Virus record (IMG/VR): IMGVR_UViG_3300027917_000038
Span: 1-64,000 of that record
Length of the DNA stretch: 64,000 nt
Strand: one strand, 5' to 3'
Origin: a virus
Shown here: piece after piece, positions 6,928 to 15,588 of the stretch
Position numbering within the stretch: the stretch's first letter is position 1
How the letters are laid out: every line of letters begins with the position of its first letter
Made by a program: the position numbers and the translations under genes
The notes under the pieces: generated by a model
What the model was told of the DNA's origin: nothing
The model's database searches: none
What the model saw: the letters and a program-made list of their open reading frames with translations, nothing else

Positions 6928-8719
6928 AGATGTAAGAACTTACATTGCTGAACAATGTCTTGATTTTATAAGACATTCAAAAGGAAACCTTATCTATAAC
7001 ACCTTTACTGGAAGTGGAAAAACAACTACCATATTAAAAACTATATATGAATCAGAAGATGGATTTACATGGATGTATTTTGCTCCTTATCACAAAGTAA
7101 TTGAGGAAAACATAGAATTGTCAAAAGTAATTGACTTTCATAATTTTGTTCATTTAGAATCCAGAGAAAAATTATGTTTATCAAAGGAGTATAGACAATT
7201 GGCAAAGGAAAAAATAAATATAACTCCTTTTTGTGAAAACTTTTGTACATTAAAAGATACAAGATGTCCTTATTATGAAAACTTAAGAATAATAAGAGAA
7301 ATGCCAACTTGTTTAGCCGCAGTTCATGCCCATATACCAACATTAATGCAAACACTTTTTTATGAAAAATGGAAAGGAAGATGTTTATTTAACTATTATG
7401 ACATAATTGTAATAGATGAATTTCCTTCTAATACAATTTATAACCAAATAGGAATAAATAAAAAGAATATTGATTATGCAAGAGATATATTAGAATTAAC
7501 AGATATAAACACAAAAGAATCACATCTCCTTATGTTAATAATGGATGAATTGAGTTTAGCAACTGGTAGTATTAGCATAAACTATTCTAAAATATTTTCA
7601 ATGATATCAACTTACAAAGGATTAAACTTCGATTCGTTTAGGGAACAATATGACGCAAAAATCTTAGAATTAATTACTAAGAAAAGAATTAGGTCTCCAC
7701 CAGAAGATATAATTCATTTCTTAATTGAAATTTATAAAAGAAGACCAGACCCAAATGAACTAGTTTGGATGATTTGTAAAACAGAAAGCTCACAATGGCT
7801 AAAAGGAAGTATTTATTTAACTATTTCAAATTTACCATACTTTCAAAAATTACCTATAAAAGTTATTGCGCTTGATGGAACTGCTGACATTGACGCTTGG
7901 AAATCAATTTTAGGAAACAATTGTGAGTCAATAACATACGATATTAGATATAAAAATACATATCAACTATTAGGAGCAAGAAACCCAACAAGTACTCTGG
8001 TTAGGAAAAATGATTTCACTCCATCTGGTATTAAAATGTTGGAAATGTTAAAAACTATTTGTAATTATAAAAAAGGAAATGTTTTAATTTGCGCATCTAA
8101 AAGAATCCAAACCATCCTTTCAAAATATTTAAAGAAAAATAAAGTTAAAAATTATACTTTTGCAACATTCTACAATTTAAGAAGCCGAAACTCTTACTTC
8201 GAAGATTGTGATACTTGTGTTATATTCCATGAACCAAACATTCCACCATTTCAAGTGGAAATAATTAAAAATGTTTTAGGATGGGAAGAAGATTTAATAA
8301 GAAAAATAAACAGGGAAGATGAAATTAAACAAGGAATTGGAAGAATTAGACAGAATATTCCAACCACACCTATAGGAAGAAAAAGAGAAAAAAGAGAAAT
8401 ATTCATATTTTCATCCACTGGTTACAAAAGATTAGTTCCAGAGGCAAGATATATGCTATATGATGATATGTTAGGTTTTGCTAGGGGAGGCAAAAAAAGA
8501 CTTTTTTTAGATAAATTAAAAAAAACAATTAAAGATAATTCTCCAGTCTCAAAAACACGAATAAAAGAATCACTTGGATTATCAAGACAAACTGTTGATC
8601 ACATCATTAATATTTTAGAAGAAGATGGAGTAATAGAAGTCAAATGGGGAAATATAAAATGGATTGGAGAAATAGAAGATGAAGAAGAATTTTTAATAAA
8701 AATGGGTAGAAGAAAATGA
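6905..8719 (+). CDS. SF2 helicase, XPD/DinG-like with Fe-S cysteines and C-terminal winged helix
   Basis: 604 aa. Walker A TFTGSGKTT (33-41), Walker B VIDEFP (D171, E172), a conserved DGTAD turn near 322-326 and motif VI QGIGRIRQN near 475-483. Four cysteines between motifs I and II (C91, C110, C114, C121) match the Fe-S domain of XPD and DinG helicases. Residues about 542-590 form a winged helix (VSKTRIKESLGLSRQTVDHI) that could read DNA or a partner. The likely role is unwinding at the viral replication fork or origin. It follows primase and nuclease in the same operon. Confidence 0.85.
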   Translation: MVPIIGIEDVRTYIAEQCLDFIRHSKGNLIYNTFTGSGKTTTILKTIYESEDGFTWMYFAPYHKVIEENIELSKVIDFHNFVHLESREKLCLSKEYRQLAKEKINITPFCENFCTLKDTRCPYYENLRIIREMPTCLAAVHAHIPTLMQTLFYEKWKGRCLFNYYDIIVIDEFPSNTIYNQIGINKKNIDYARDILELTDINTKESHLLMLIMDELSLATGSISINYSKIFSMISTYKGLNFDSFREQYDAKILELITKKRIRSPPEDIIHFLIEIYKRRPDPNELVWMICKTESSQWLKGSIYLTISNLPYFQKLPIKVIALDGTADIDAWKSILGNNCESITYDIRYKNTYQLLGARNPTSTLVRKNDFTPSGIKMLEMLKTICNYKKGNVLICASKRIQTILSKYLKKNKVKNYTFATFYNLRSRNSYFEDCDTCVIFHEPNIPPFQVEIIKNVLGWEEDLIRKINREDEIKQGIGRIRQNIPTTPIGRKREKREIFIFSSTGYKRLVPEARYMLYDDMLGFARGGKKRLFLDKLKKTIKDNSPVSKTRIKESLGLSRQTVDHIINILEEDGVIEVKWGNIKWIGEIEDEEEFLIKMGRRK

Positions 8720-9015
8720 TTTGTAAAGATATTTGTACAAAAACAAACTTTTTAATAGCAAGAGGATATGAAAGAATTGTTAGCGGAGCAAGAGGAGATT
8801 ACATTGAAATGACAAAAGATCAGATAATTCTTAGTAGATTAGTAGTTCCATTAGACAAAGAGTGGAGAATCACAGATCCTGATGTATATTACATAGAATT
8901 TAGAACTAAAGACGAGAGTTATACAAAAGTGTATTTTCAAAAGAATACAGTAAAGTATGCAGATTATAAAATTGGATATTATTATATTTCAGTTGAAGAT
9001 GTAATTATGGAGTGA
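8716..9015 (+). CDS. Protein of unknown function
   Basis: 99 aa, predicted beta-rich in the C-terminal half. ATGA overlap with the helicase stop indicates coupled translation, so a helicase-linked role is possible but unproven. Confidence 0.55.
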   Translation: MICKDICTKTNFLIARGYERIVSGARGDYIEMTKDQIILSRLVVPLDKEWRITDPDVYYIEFRTKDESYTKVYFQKNTVKYADYKIGYYYISVEDVIME

Positions 9016-9020
9016 TAAAA

Positions 9021-9215
9021 ATGGTTCTTGAAACTTACCAAGATTTACCGGACGCAACAGACAAAGAAGTAATGGATTTTTTAAGAGAAGAGATTTACTT
9101 TATTATGGAAAAGGCAAATATGAAAAAAAGAATATTTGTTGCGGCTATGAATACAATTTTAAATGAAGTAGAGAAAAGATTAAGAAGAAATGGCGGAGGA
9201 ATATTCACTAGTTAA
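9021..9215 (+). CDS. Small helical protein, unknown
   Basis: 64 aa from ATG 9021, chosen because GGAGTGA ends five bases upstream; GTG 9012 is the alternative. Mostly amphipathic helix. Function unknown. Confidence 0.5.
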   Translation: MVLETYQDLPDATDKEVMDFLREEIYFIMEKANMKKRIFVAAMNTILNEVEKRLRRNGGGIFTS

Positions 9216-9600
9216 TATGCCAGAAATAAGCGAAAATGAATGGAAAGAATACATGGCATTGAAAAGAAAAGAAGAAATAAGACAAAAGGAAATAGATGAA
9301 TTAATTAAAAAAGGATTACCAAAAATTAAGAAGTGGAGAAAAGATTTAAACACAACAAGAGGAATGGCTTCTACATTTGCTAATATATTATTAAGAGAAT
9401 ATGAAAGGAGAGGTAAGCCAGAAACATTTGTTTTAGATAGGTGGAAAACAGTTCAAGAATATCTTCCGCCTAAACTTGTTGTTAGAAATAAACATAGATT
9501 TGATTTACAAAATCATTTTAGAATGTTATTAAGAAAATATGGATGGAGTGTAAGAATAAACCATAAACTAGGTTTATTTGAAGTTACTAAAATTTTTTAA
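9190..9600 (+). CDS. Basic helical protein, unknown
   Basis: 136 aa, rich in Lys and Arg with long helices, ending in a short strand (GLFEVTKIF). Last gene of the first plus-strand block; a promoter for the next block follows directly. DNA binding is possible from charge only. Confidence 0.5.
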   Translation: MAEEYSLVNMPEISENEWKEYMALKRKEEIRQKEIDELIKKGLPKIKKWRKDLNTTRGMASTFANILLREYERRGKPETFVLDRWKTVQEYLPPKLVVRNKHRFDLQNHFRMLLRKYGWSVRINHKLGLFEVTKIF

Positions 9601-9605
9601 ATATG

Positions 9606-9617
9606 ATATTTAAATAC
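9606..9617 (+). promoter_or_regulatory. Probable archaeal TATA box for the glycosyltransferase block
   Basis: GATATTTAAATA lies about 30 nt upstream of the ATG at 9645, the right place for a TATA box giving a leader of only a few bases. A second AT-rich stretch (TATATAAATA) lies too close to the ATG to be the box. Called from spacing and composition. Confidence 0.45.
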
Positions 9618-9644
9618 TTTAAAAACACTATATAAATAAGAAAA

Positions 9645-10925
9645 ATGTCAATAAATAGAAATAAAGAACAAATTGTTGTAGTTTCGCAAGATCCAAAAAC
9701 TGTTTTTTCCTATGGACTACAAGTAAGTGAATTGATAAAAGGAATGCCACAATATCATTTCAATGTTATAAGCAATCAATATTTATACGGAAGACCATTT
9801 ATAAGTTCCATTGCAGATGAAAATGGAAAAATTGTTAGTCAATATACAACATGGGCTCATGAAGGAGAAGAGGCAAGGTGCACAACAACTCTTAAAAAAG
9901 TTATAAACCACACAGATCCAGTTTGTGTATTTTCTATGGGAGATATTCATCACAATTCTAATATCCCACTTGGAAAGTCACTACAAACTCCTTGGGTTTC
10001 TTGGTTTCCGTGGGATAACCATGATGTTCCAGCAATGTTAAGAGCAAGACATTTTATAGAGTCTCCAGATGTTAAAGTAACAATGTGCGACTTTTCCTAT
10101 AATTTGTTAAAAAATCATGGTTTGGAAGTTGATGAAATGATATACAATATTATTAACACAAATGTATTCAAGCCATTAAAATCGGAACAAAGCAGAACAG
10201 TGTTAGAAAAACTTAATCCAAAGATAAAAGATAAAAAAATTCTTTTATTTGTTGGAAGACCATCATGGAGAAAAAATATAGAATTTCTATTAGGAGCACT
10301 TAAAGATATTCTCAATGTAAGAAAAGATGTAATGTTATATTTACATGTTGATTTTAATGATTGGGGTGTATTAGAAAGACCTAATATTAAAAAACTAATT
10401 CATGCGTTAAAATTAAAAGATAATATATTATATACAGAAGAGAATAGATGGACAACTGGAATAGATTCAAAGTTTCTTAATAGGCTTTATAATTTAATAG
10501 ATTTGTATGTCACTCCTCATGGAGGAGAAGGATTTGGATTACCAATATGTGAAGCTATGGCATGTGGGAAGCCATTTGTTGCAACTAATTGTACATCAAT
10601 GCCGGAATTTGCTGATGGTGATAAAAGAGGTTTATTAGCAAAAGTTGCGACAAATAAGAGAGAAAGAGGAGTTTATCGCCCTTGGGTTGATATGGATGAT
10701 TTCGTTGAAAAGGTTTTGTATTTATTAGAAAATGATGATGTAAGAAAGAAAATGGGAAAAAGGGGAACATATTGGGTTAGAAGAAATTGTTCTCATAAAA
10801 AAGTCATTCCAAAATGGGAAGATGTTTTCAAGAAATTGTCTGTTCCATTATGTAGAATAGATGAACGTGTTTCAATATTAGAATGGAGTGACAGATATAT
10901 ACCAAGAACAGTTGATGAAAAATGA
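9645..10925 (+). CDS. GT4-family glycosyltransferase (GT-B fold)
   Basis: 426 aa. The second Rossmann domain starts near residue 195 (KILLFVGRPSWRKN) and carries the GT4 signature HGGEGFGLPICEAMACGKP near 291-309, with the paired glutamates that hold the donor nucleotide sugar. It would move a sugar from a nucleotide sugar to a glycan or protein. It is directly followed by a second GT4 enzyme with a 4-nt overlap, so the two probably act in sequence on one glycan. No signal peptide: cytoplasmic. Confidence 0.85.
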   Translation: MSINRNKEQIVVVSQDPKTVFSYGLQVSELIKGMPQYHFNVISNQYLYGRPFISSIADENGKIVSQYTTWAHEGEEARCTTTLKKVINHTDPVCVFSMGDIHHNSNIPLGKSLQTPWVSWFPWDNHDVPAMLRARHFIESPDVKVTMCDFSYNLLKNHGLEVDEMIYNIINTNVFKPLKSEQSRTVLEKLNPKIKDKKILLFVGRPSWRKNIEFLLGALKDILNVRKDVMLYLHVDFNDWGVLERPNIKKLIHALKLKDNILYTEENRWTTGIDSKFLNRLYNLIDLYVTPHGGEGFGLPICEAMACGKPFVATNCTSMPEFADGDKRGLLAKVATNKRERGVYRPWVDMDDFVEKVLYLLENDDVRKKMGKRGTYWVRRNCSHKKVIPKWEDVFKKLSVPLCRIDERVSILEWSDRYIPRTVDEK

Positions 10926-11989
10926 TTGATATAGAATGGTTAAACAATTTTGGCCCTAATGGATATGGAATTTGTGGAAGAATGTATGTAGAAATATTAC
11001 ATAATATGGGATACAAAGTAAAGATTATACCATATCCTTTTATGGATGAAAATGATGTATTATTTCCACTAACAAAAACGGAAACAAAAGATCCATTAAA
11101 AGTAACACATGCGGTACCAACTATTCCAGCGGAATGTTTTTACACTGTGACAGAAGTTAAAAAACCACCTGATTTTATGTCATACCATTTACAAAACGCA
11201 AAAATGATAATGACTCAATCAAGGTTTTGCAAAAAATCATTTAGTAGAGTAACTAGTAAGGAAAAAATACATGTTATAAACTTTCCGTTCCTTAGAGGAT
11301 TATACACACCAGATGGCCCAAAACTTAAATTAAATATAGATGATGAATATACATTCAAATTTTTCACTGTTGCTAGGGTAGACGTAAGAAAAAACCTAGT
11401 GCCAATGATGAACGCGTTCAAAGAAGAATTTCACGGAGATCATGATGTTTGTCTAATAATGAAAATGGGAAGTGATAGATATTGTATTCCTAAAATGTTC
11501 TATGATAATAATTTACCAAAGAATATATTTTGGTTGAGAGATTTTGTTCCCGATGTGTCAATGCTTTATAGAACTATGAATGCCTATGTAACAACGGATT
11601 GTGGGGAAGGATGGGGAGCACCTACAACTGAAGCAATGCTTTGTGGATTACCTACAATAGCTCCTCGTCACAGCGGTCATTTGGATTATATGAATGAAGA
11701 TAACTCTTATTTAATAGATGTTGGAGATTGGGAATTCATAGGGGATAGACGAGATAACTTATATCCAGATATTCTTCCACCACAATTACAATGGAAAGCC
11801 CCAGTTTATGAAGACATAAAAAAGAAAATGAGAGAATGTTACGAACATTTTAAGGATATGACAAGAAAAGAAGTGTTAGAAGATCAAATGATTAAAAATT
11901 CTTTAGCAGTTCAAGAAATTGTTAGTGAAGATTTTGTTGGCAAACAATTGAAAAACGCACTAGATTGGTATGAAAATGAGTACGGATAA
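10922..11989 (+). CDS. Second GT4-family glycosyltransferase
   Basis: 355 aa, ATGA-coupled to the preceding transferase. It carries FFTVARVDVRKN (start of the donor domain) and DCGEGWGAPTTEAMLCGLP near 226-244, the GT4 donor-binding motif with two glutamates. It differs clearly from its neighbour, so it is probably an old duplication or separate acquisition with another acceptor. Expected role: glycan assembly for virion or host surface. Confidence 0.85.
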   Translation: MIDIEWLNNFGPNGYGICGRMYVEILHNMGYKVKIIPYPFMDENDVLFPLTKTETKDPLKVTHAVPTIPAECFYTVTEVKKPPDFMSYHLQNAKMIMTQSRFCKKSFSRVTSKEKIHVINFPFLRGLYTPDGPKLKLNIDDEYTFKFFTVARVDVRKNLVPMMNAFKEEFHGDHDVCLIMKMGSDRYCIPKMFYDNNLPKNIFWLRDFVPDVSMLYRTMNAYVTTDCGEGWGAPTTEAMLCGLPTIAPRHSGHLDYMNEDNSYLIDVGDWEFIGDRRDNLYPDILPPQLQWKAPVYEDIKKKMRECYEHFKDMTRKEVLEDQMIKNSLAVQEIVSEDFVGKQLKNALDWYENEYG

Positions 11990-12236
11990 AAATTGGTATG
12001 AAACAAATGGAAATGTATTTGAAGATTTAAAAGCATTAAAAGAAAACTATATGGACGATGTGAATAATGGTAAATTTCCCATCAGTCCAGAATTATATAA
12101 TTATTTAATGGGTGAAGATTATGACAAGGCAAAAAATTACTTTATCAAAATTGCAAATAAAAGACGCCATGGAAAATGGAGGAAAAACCTTCAAAGAGCA
12201 AGCAGATTATTTAGGCGTTTGCGAAGACGTATATAG
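11976..12236 (+). CDS. Small ORF overlapping the phosphoesterase start
   Basis: About 86 aa, starting inside the glycosyltransferase end (ATG 11970 or 11976). The first 45 residues look like a normal acidic protein; the last 40 run 125 nt into the next gene in another frame and become Arg-rich (RLFRRLRRRI), as expected for a non-selected overlap. It may be a short independent gene, or the true N-terminus of the phosphoesterase joined by a +1 frameshift. Confidence 0.4.
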   Translation: MSTDKNWYETNGNVFEDLKALKENYMDDVNNGKFPISPELYNYLMGEDYDKAKNYFIKIANKRRHGKWRKNLQRASRLFRRLRRRI

Positions 12237-13128
12237 AAGAGAAAGAAATTTGTTAGAATTAAATGAAAAACATACAGAAGAAATGAAGTGTCTTACAGAA
12301 AGAGACCCAAAATTAGAAATTAATAAAAGACTTGATATAGAAAGTTTAAAGAAAAATTGTAAAAAAGTTTACGACAGATCGAGGAAAACTATAGGATATA
12401 ATGAAATAACAGTGGATCTTGGAGATGATGATGTTGGTGTTAAATTGGATTGCGACTGGCATATAGGAAACGAAATGACTGATTTAGTACAATGGTCAGA
12501 AGACATAGAATTTACAATTAAAACCCCTAGATTATTTACAGTTTTAAATGGAGATTATACTGATAACTTAGATGCTATAAGCAAAGGATATGAATCCATT
12601 ATTACAGTTCCAGAAGCTAAGCAAAAAGTTGCGAATGCAGTAACAATGATGGGAGATAAAATATTGGGTGTTATTCAAGGATGTCATGATGAATGGTTTT
12701 TTCAACAGGATTCATGGGATATTTCTCAATATTTAGCAGATCATTCTAAAGGATATTGGTTAGGATTTAGAGGAATTATAAACATTATATTAGGCGAACA
12801 AACATATAGGATATACGTTAGACATAAGTATAGAAGACATTCAACAGATAATTTATGTTGGGGAATGTTGTATAAATTCAGAAAACTTAAAGACCCAGTT
12901 GACATAATGATGAGTGGTCATCATCACGTACTTGATGTTAGAACTTCTTATGAACGAGGACAAAAGGTTTATATGTTAAGAGGAGCGTCTTATAAACCAT
13001 TTGATAGATTTACGGAACATAAAGATATAGAACCAACTCCTGCATTAATGCCAGCAGTTTTACTCAGATCTGATAAACATTTAATAGTTCCTTTTGCTGA
13101 CTTTAGGGATATAGAGGGTTATTTATAA
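12112..13128 (+). CDS. Calcineurin-like metallophosphoesterase with N-terminal helix-turn-helix
   Basis: 338 aa from GTG 12112. The N-terminus reads as a helix-turn-helix (GKTFKEQADYLGVCEDVYRR). The phosphoesterase motifs follow: DCDWHIGN (113-120), NGDYTDN near 146, GCHDEW near 190 and SGHHH near 268, the metal-binding set of the calcineurin-like fold. Such phage enzymes hydrolyse phosphodiesters or remove phosphate from nucleic acids or sugars. Downstream of two glycosyltransferases, it might act on a glycan phosphate, or it might regulate via its HTH. Confidence 0.8.
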   Translation: MKIMTRQKITLSKLQIKDAMENGGKTFKEQADYLGVCEDVYRRERNLLELNEKHTEEMKCLTERDPKLEINKRLDIESLKKNCKKVYDRSRKTIGYNEITVDLGDDDVGVKLDCDWHIGNEMTDLVQWSEDIEFTIKTPRLFTVLNGDYTDNLDAISKGYESIITVPEAKQKVANAVTMMGDKILGVIQGCHDEWFFQQDSWDISQYLADHSKGYWLGFRGIINIILGEQTYRIYVRHKYRRHSTDNLCWGMLYKFRKLKDPVDIMMSGHHHVLDVRTSYERGQKVYMLRGASYKPFDRFTEHKDIEPTPALMPAVLLRSDKHLIVPFADFRDIEGYL

Positions 13129-13130
13129 CT

Positions 13131-13150
13131 ACTTTTTTTATTTTTTTTTA
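13131..13150 (+). terminator. T-tract terminator
   Basis: A run of about 17 T interrupted by one A lies directly after the phosphoesterase stop. Archaeal RNA polymerase terminates at such T-tracts without needing a hairpin. A new promoter follows within 15 bases. Confidence 0.55.
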
Positions 13151-13164
13151 ATTTTGAAAATCTA

Positions 13165-13173
13165 CTTTATAAA
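13165..13173 (+). promoter_or_regulatory. TATA box with leaderless spacing
   Basis: CTTTATAAA centred on 13169 lies 26 nt upstream of the ATG at 13195, with a purine-rich GAAAA just before it that fits a BRE. The spacing predicts transcription starting at or next to the ATG, a leaderless mRNA. This is one of the clearest archaeal signatures in the window. Confidence 0.75.
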
Positions 13174-13194
13174 AGAAAAAAACATTATAACAGT

Positions 13195-13464
13195 ATGATT
13201 TATGAAATTGGAAAAATGCGGAGAGAAGAAGTTCTTGAATTTAAACAATTAATCACGAGATATAAGAACTTCGATAAGTTGGATATATTGATTGATTTGA
13301 CTCTCCAGAAACTTGGAGTTTCTCGTGGCGATTTTGAATGCAGAGAAGTAAAACAAGAAAAGAAGAATGAAGAATTAGTAGTACAAACTGAAGCAGATCA
13401 ATATAATAAGTTTTGTGACGGAGACAAGTGTGAGCTTCCTATTTTTCAAAATTCAAGATGTTGA
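13195..13464 (+). CDS. Small leaderless-expressed protein, unknown
   Basis: 89 aa; N-terminal two thirds helical (EVLEFKQLITRYKNFDKLD), C-terminal part with cysteines (FCDGDKCELP) that could bind metal. It stands alone between its own promoter and a convergent terminator. No family recognised; a regulator is possible. Confidence 0.6.
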   Translation: MIYEIGKMRREEVLEFKQLITRYKNFDKLDILIDLTLQKLGVSRGDFECREVKQEKKNEELVVQTEADQYNKFCDGDKCELPIFQNSRC

Positions 13465-13484
13465 TCCCGTTCATTTTGAATTTT
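13448..13484. terminator. Inverted repeat between convergent genes
   Basis: AAAATTCAAGATG (13448-13460) pairs with CATTTTGAATTTT (13472-13484): 12 of 13 pairs with an 11-nt loop. It spans the stop of the upstream gene and lies where two convergent transcription units meet, so it likely serves as a bidirectional terminator. Confidence 0.5.
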
Positions 13485-13488
13485 CTAT

Positions 13489-13506
13489 ATGAGAAGAGAT
13501 TCTCAT
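13489..13506. terminator. Small hairpin in the convergent gap
   Basis: ATGAGAAGAGATTCTCAT: 7-bp perfect stem with a GAGA loop. Part of the same convergent intergenic region; possibly an RNA stabiliser or second terminator element. Confidence 0.4.
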
Positions 13507-13559
13507 CTCATCACAAAATATAGTTTGGGAATGAAAAATTTAGAATTTTTATTTAATCT

Positions 13560-13579
13560 ATCTTTTTTATTAAAAAGAT
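13560..13579. terminator. AT-rich hairpin, probable terminator of the minus-strand late block
   Basis: ATCTTTTT and AAAAAGAT form an 8-bp stem with a 4-nt loop, about 50 bases past the last minus-strand stop (13632). Position and composition fit a terminator for the long late transcript. Confidence 0.4.
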
Positions 13580-13631
13580 CATATTCGGTGTCGTAAAAAA
13601 TATATATTTATTCTCTTATTCTGTGATAGTT

Positions 13632-14171
13632 TCAGAGATATTCATACCACCAAAATTTACCTATATTTTTTACTAGGCAATTGTGTCGTTTTGCAAATTT
13701 GTCAACTTCTTCTATTACGGCACTATGCCCAACGTGTGTGTAATCATCACCACAAATATATTTCCCAACAAAATACCAAGCATTTAAATCTTTTCTAACA
13801 CTTTCCTTTTTATGGTTTGCGTCTATATAAACCAAATCAACTTTTATACCTAATTTTTTAAATGCTTCTCCAACTTCCCAAGAAACTCCTTTTATGGGAA
13901 TAATCTTATGTTTTTTATTTTTTAAGTGAGAAGAGATGTTTAGGAAAAATTGTTTTTCTGGATTTGCACATCTATTTAGTGAAAAATTCCATGTGTCAAT
14001 AGTAAACACATAATCCACATTTGGATGCGACGCTATTAAACATGCAGTATAACCAACAAAAGTACCAACTTCTACAACACTCTTAACTAATCCAGTATTT
14101 AATATTTTTTTCCAAATTTTGTCGTGATGTGAAAAAGATTTTCCCTTACACCAATTAATCATGTTCGGCAT
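13632..14171 (-). CDS. Class I SAM-dependent methyltransferase
   Basis: 179 aa. Motif I EVGTFVGYTACLIA (34-47) binds SAM; an acidic residue ends the second strand (FTIDTW, D59); VDLVYIDANHKKESVRKDL near 111-129 matches the Methyltransf_24 type, often found in sugar or surface-glycan loci. It is the last gene of the late block, in a cassette of glycan enzymes, so O-methylation of a glycan is the likeliest role. Overlaps the upstream radical SAM gene by 17 nt. Confidence 0.8.
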   Translation of the reverse strand: MPNMINWCKGKSFSHHDKIWKKILNTGLVKSVVEVGTFVGYTACLIASHPNVDYVFTIDTWNFSLNRCANPEKQFFLNISSHLKNKKHKIIPIKGVSWEVGEAFKKLGIKVDLVYIDANHKKESVRKDLNAWYFVGKYICGDDYTHVGHSAVIEEVDKFAKRHNCLVKNIGKFWWYEYL

Positions 14172-14853
14172 TTTTATTATCTGATTTGCTCCATTTTCCT
14201 AATATAACATTTGCTTTAAAACAATGTTGACATGCCTTCCAAACTGGTAGTTTTTTCCACCATTGCTCCCAATTTGCTGACATTTGAACATGTACTGAAC
14301 TTAAATTATATTCACGCTCAATTCCTTCAGAAAGACAACATCTATACAATTTAGTTCCAATTATTCTTACTTGGTGAAAACATCTCTTCTCAACAGTTTT
14401 GGCGACATCTGGTGTTAGATTTGGGTCGTTATTTATATCCCACCAACCTCCCCATCCAGATATAGAAACGTGTGGTTTTCCTCTATATTTTTTTATTATT
14501 TTATCATTAAATTTAGGATATTCTGATATTCTCCAAACAAATTTATTAAAAATATTTTCTGGTACTTTATCAAGATAACTACCATTTGTTGAAACAACAC
14601 ATTTAGCTTTTGGAAACTTATTTTTTATTTTCAATAAAACTTTAGTATAATAAGGATGTAGAAGAGGTTCTCCTCCAATTATCAAAACCTTCTTTACATT
14701 TTTAATATATTCTTTACTAAAACAAGATAATACATAATCAAGTGATTCTGGTTCTATATAAGTAAAAGAACTAGTTTTTATTCTGTGACTACACATGTCA
14801 CATTGTTTATTACATAAATGAGTTATTTCAAATTCTGGGCTATTAAATGGCAT
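14155..14853 (-). CDS. Radical SAM protein (SPASM-like tail)
   Basis: 232 aa. C14-x3-C18-x2-C21 is the radical SAM cluster motif and IGGEP (59-63) the SAM-binding motif. C-terminal cysteines (RCCLSEG and ACQHC) could hold an auxiliary cluster, as in SPASM proteins. The neighbours modify glycans or proteins; the substrate might be a sugar or a virion peptide. Starts one base inside the preceding stop (TAATG). Confidence 0.85.
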   Translation of the reverse strand: MPFNSPEFEITHLCNKQCDMCSHRIKTSSFTYIEPESLDYVLSCFSKEYIKNVKKVLIIGGEPLLHPYYTKVLLKIKNKFPKAKCVVSTNGSYLDKVPENIFNKFVWRISEYPKFNDKIIKKYRGKPHVSISGWGGWWDINNDPNLTPDVAKTVEKRCFHQVRIIGTKLYRCCLSEGIEREYNLSSVHVQMSANWEQWWKKLPVWKACQHCFKANVILGKWSKSDNKNAEHD

Positions 14854-15588
14854 TTAAACATCCATAATTGTTTTTTTAAATTCTTTAGTTACATTGGCTT
14901 TAGCTTGTCTACTTTTCTTACTTCTGAACATATCAACACCAAAATGTTCTAATTTCTTTCTTCTAGTCTTTATAGGAACTACATATCTTTTTACATTGTT
15001 TTTCGCTAACATATAATTAAACCAAAATTCATCATCATAAGGAACTCCCCATCTTCTATATTGTTCCCATTGAAAAATTTCATCAGTAAAATATTTTGGT
15101 TTAATTAAACAACCATATCCAGTAGAGATTATGTCACATCTTGTTGGTTTTGTGATTGTATCTCCATGAAACCATTTCTTATCCCAATTATATGGATCTG
15201 AATTTCTATAAAGATTACCTGCTCCTGAAATAACACCATCTATATTTTTTTCCCATTTTAATATATCTTTTATGAAATCTCTATAATATACATGGTCATC
15301 GTCAGTAAGAAGAATCTTCTGATTCTTTTTATTCCAATACATTTTTAGAGCTGGTAGAAATTTCCTTAATGCTCCAGTATTTTCTACAAAAAATACATTG
15401 CTTCTTTTACATTTTATATCAGGTTTATAATTAAATCCATCATCAAGATAAAAATTTTTTTTGCTTATAAAAATTAAAATTTTTTTTGGTAATACTGATT
15501 GTTTAGTCCAAGAACGAATTATTTTTCCAATATTAGGTTCTCTTGCTTTTATTAATGCTAATGAAACTATAACTCCTCTTTCACCCAT
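14854..15588 (-). CDS. GT-A-type glycosyltransferase
   Basis: 244 aa. The DDD triad in LLTDDDHVYY (D96-D98) is the metal and nucleotide-sugar binding DxD of GT-A enzymes; the N-terminal strand VIVSLALIKAREPNI begins the fold. A later acidic pair in PYDDEFWF may be the catalytic base. Predicted to add a sugar during viral glycan synthesis, between an epimerase and a radical SAM enzyme. Confidence 0.75.
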   Translation of the reverse strand: MGERGVIVSLALIKAREPNIGKIIRSWTKQSVLPKKILIFISKKNFYLDDGFNYKPDIKCKRSNVFFVENTGALRKFLPALKMYWNKKNQKILLTDDDHVYYRDFIKDILKWEKNIDGVISGAGNLYRNSDPYNWDKKWFHGDTITKPTRCDIISTGYGCLIKPKYFTDEIFQWEQYRRWGVPYDDEFWFNYMLAKNNVKRYVVPIKTRRKKLEHFGVDMFRSKKSRQAKANVTKEFKKTIMDV

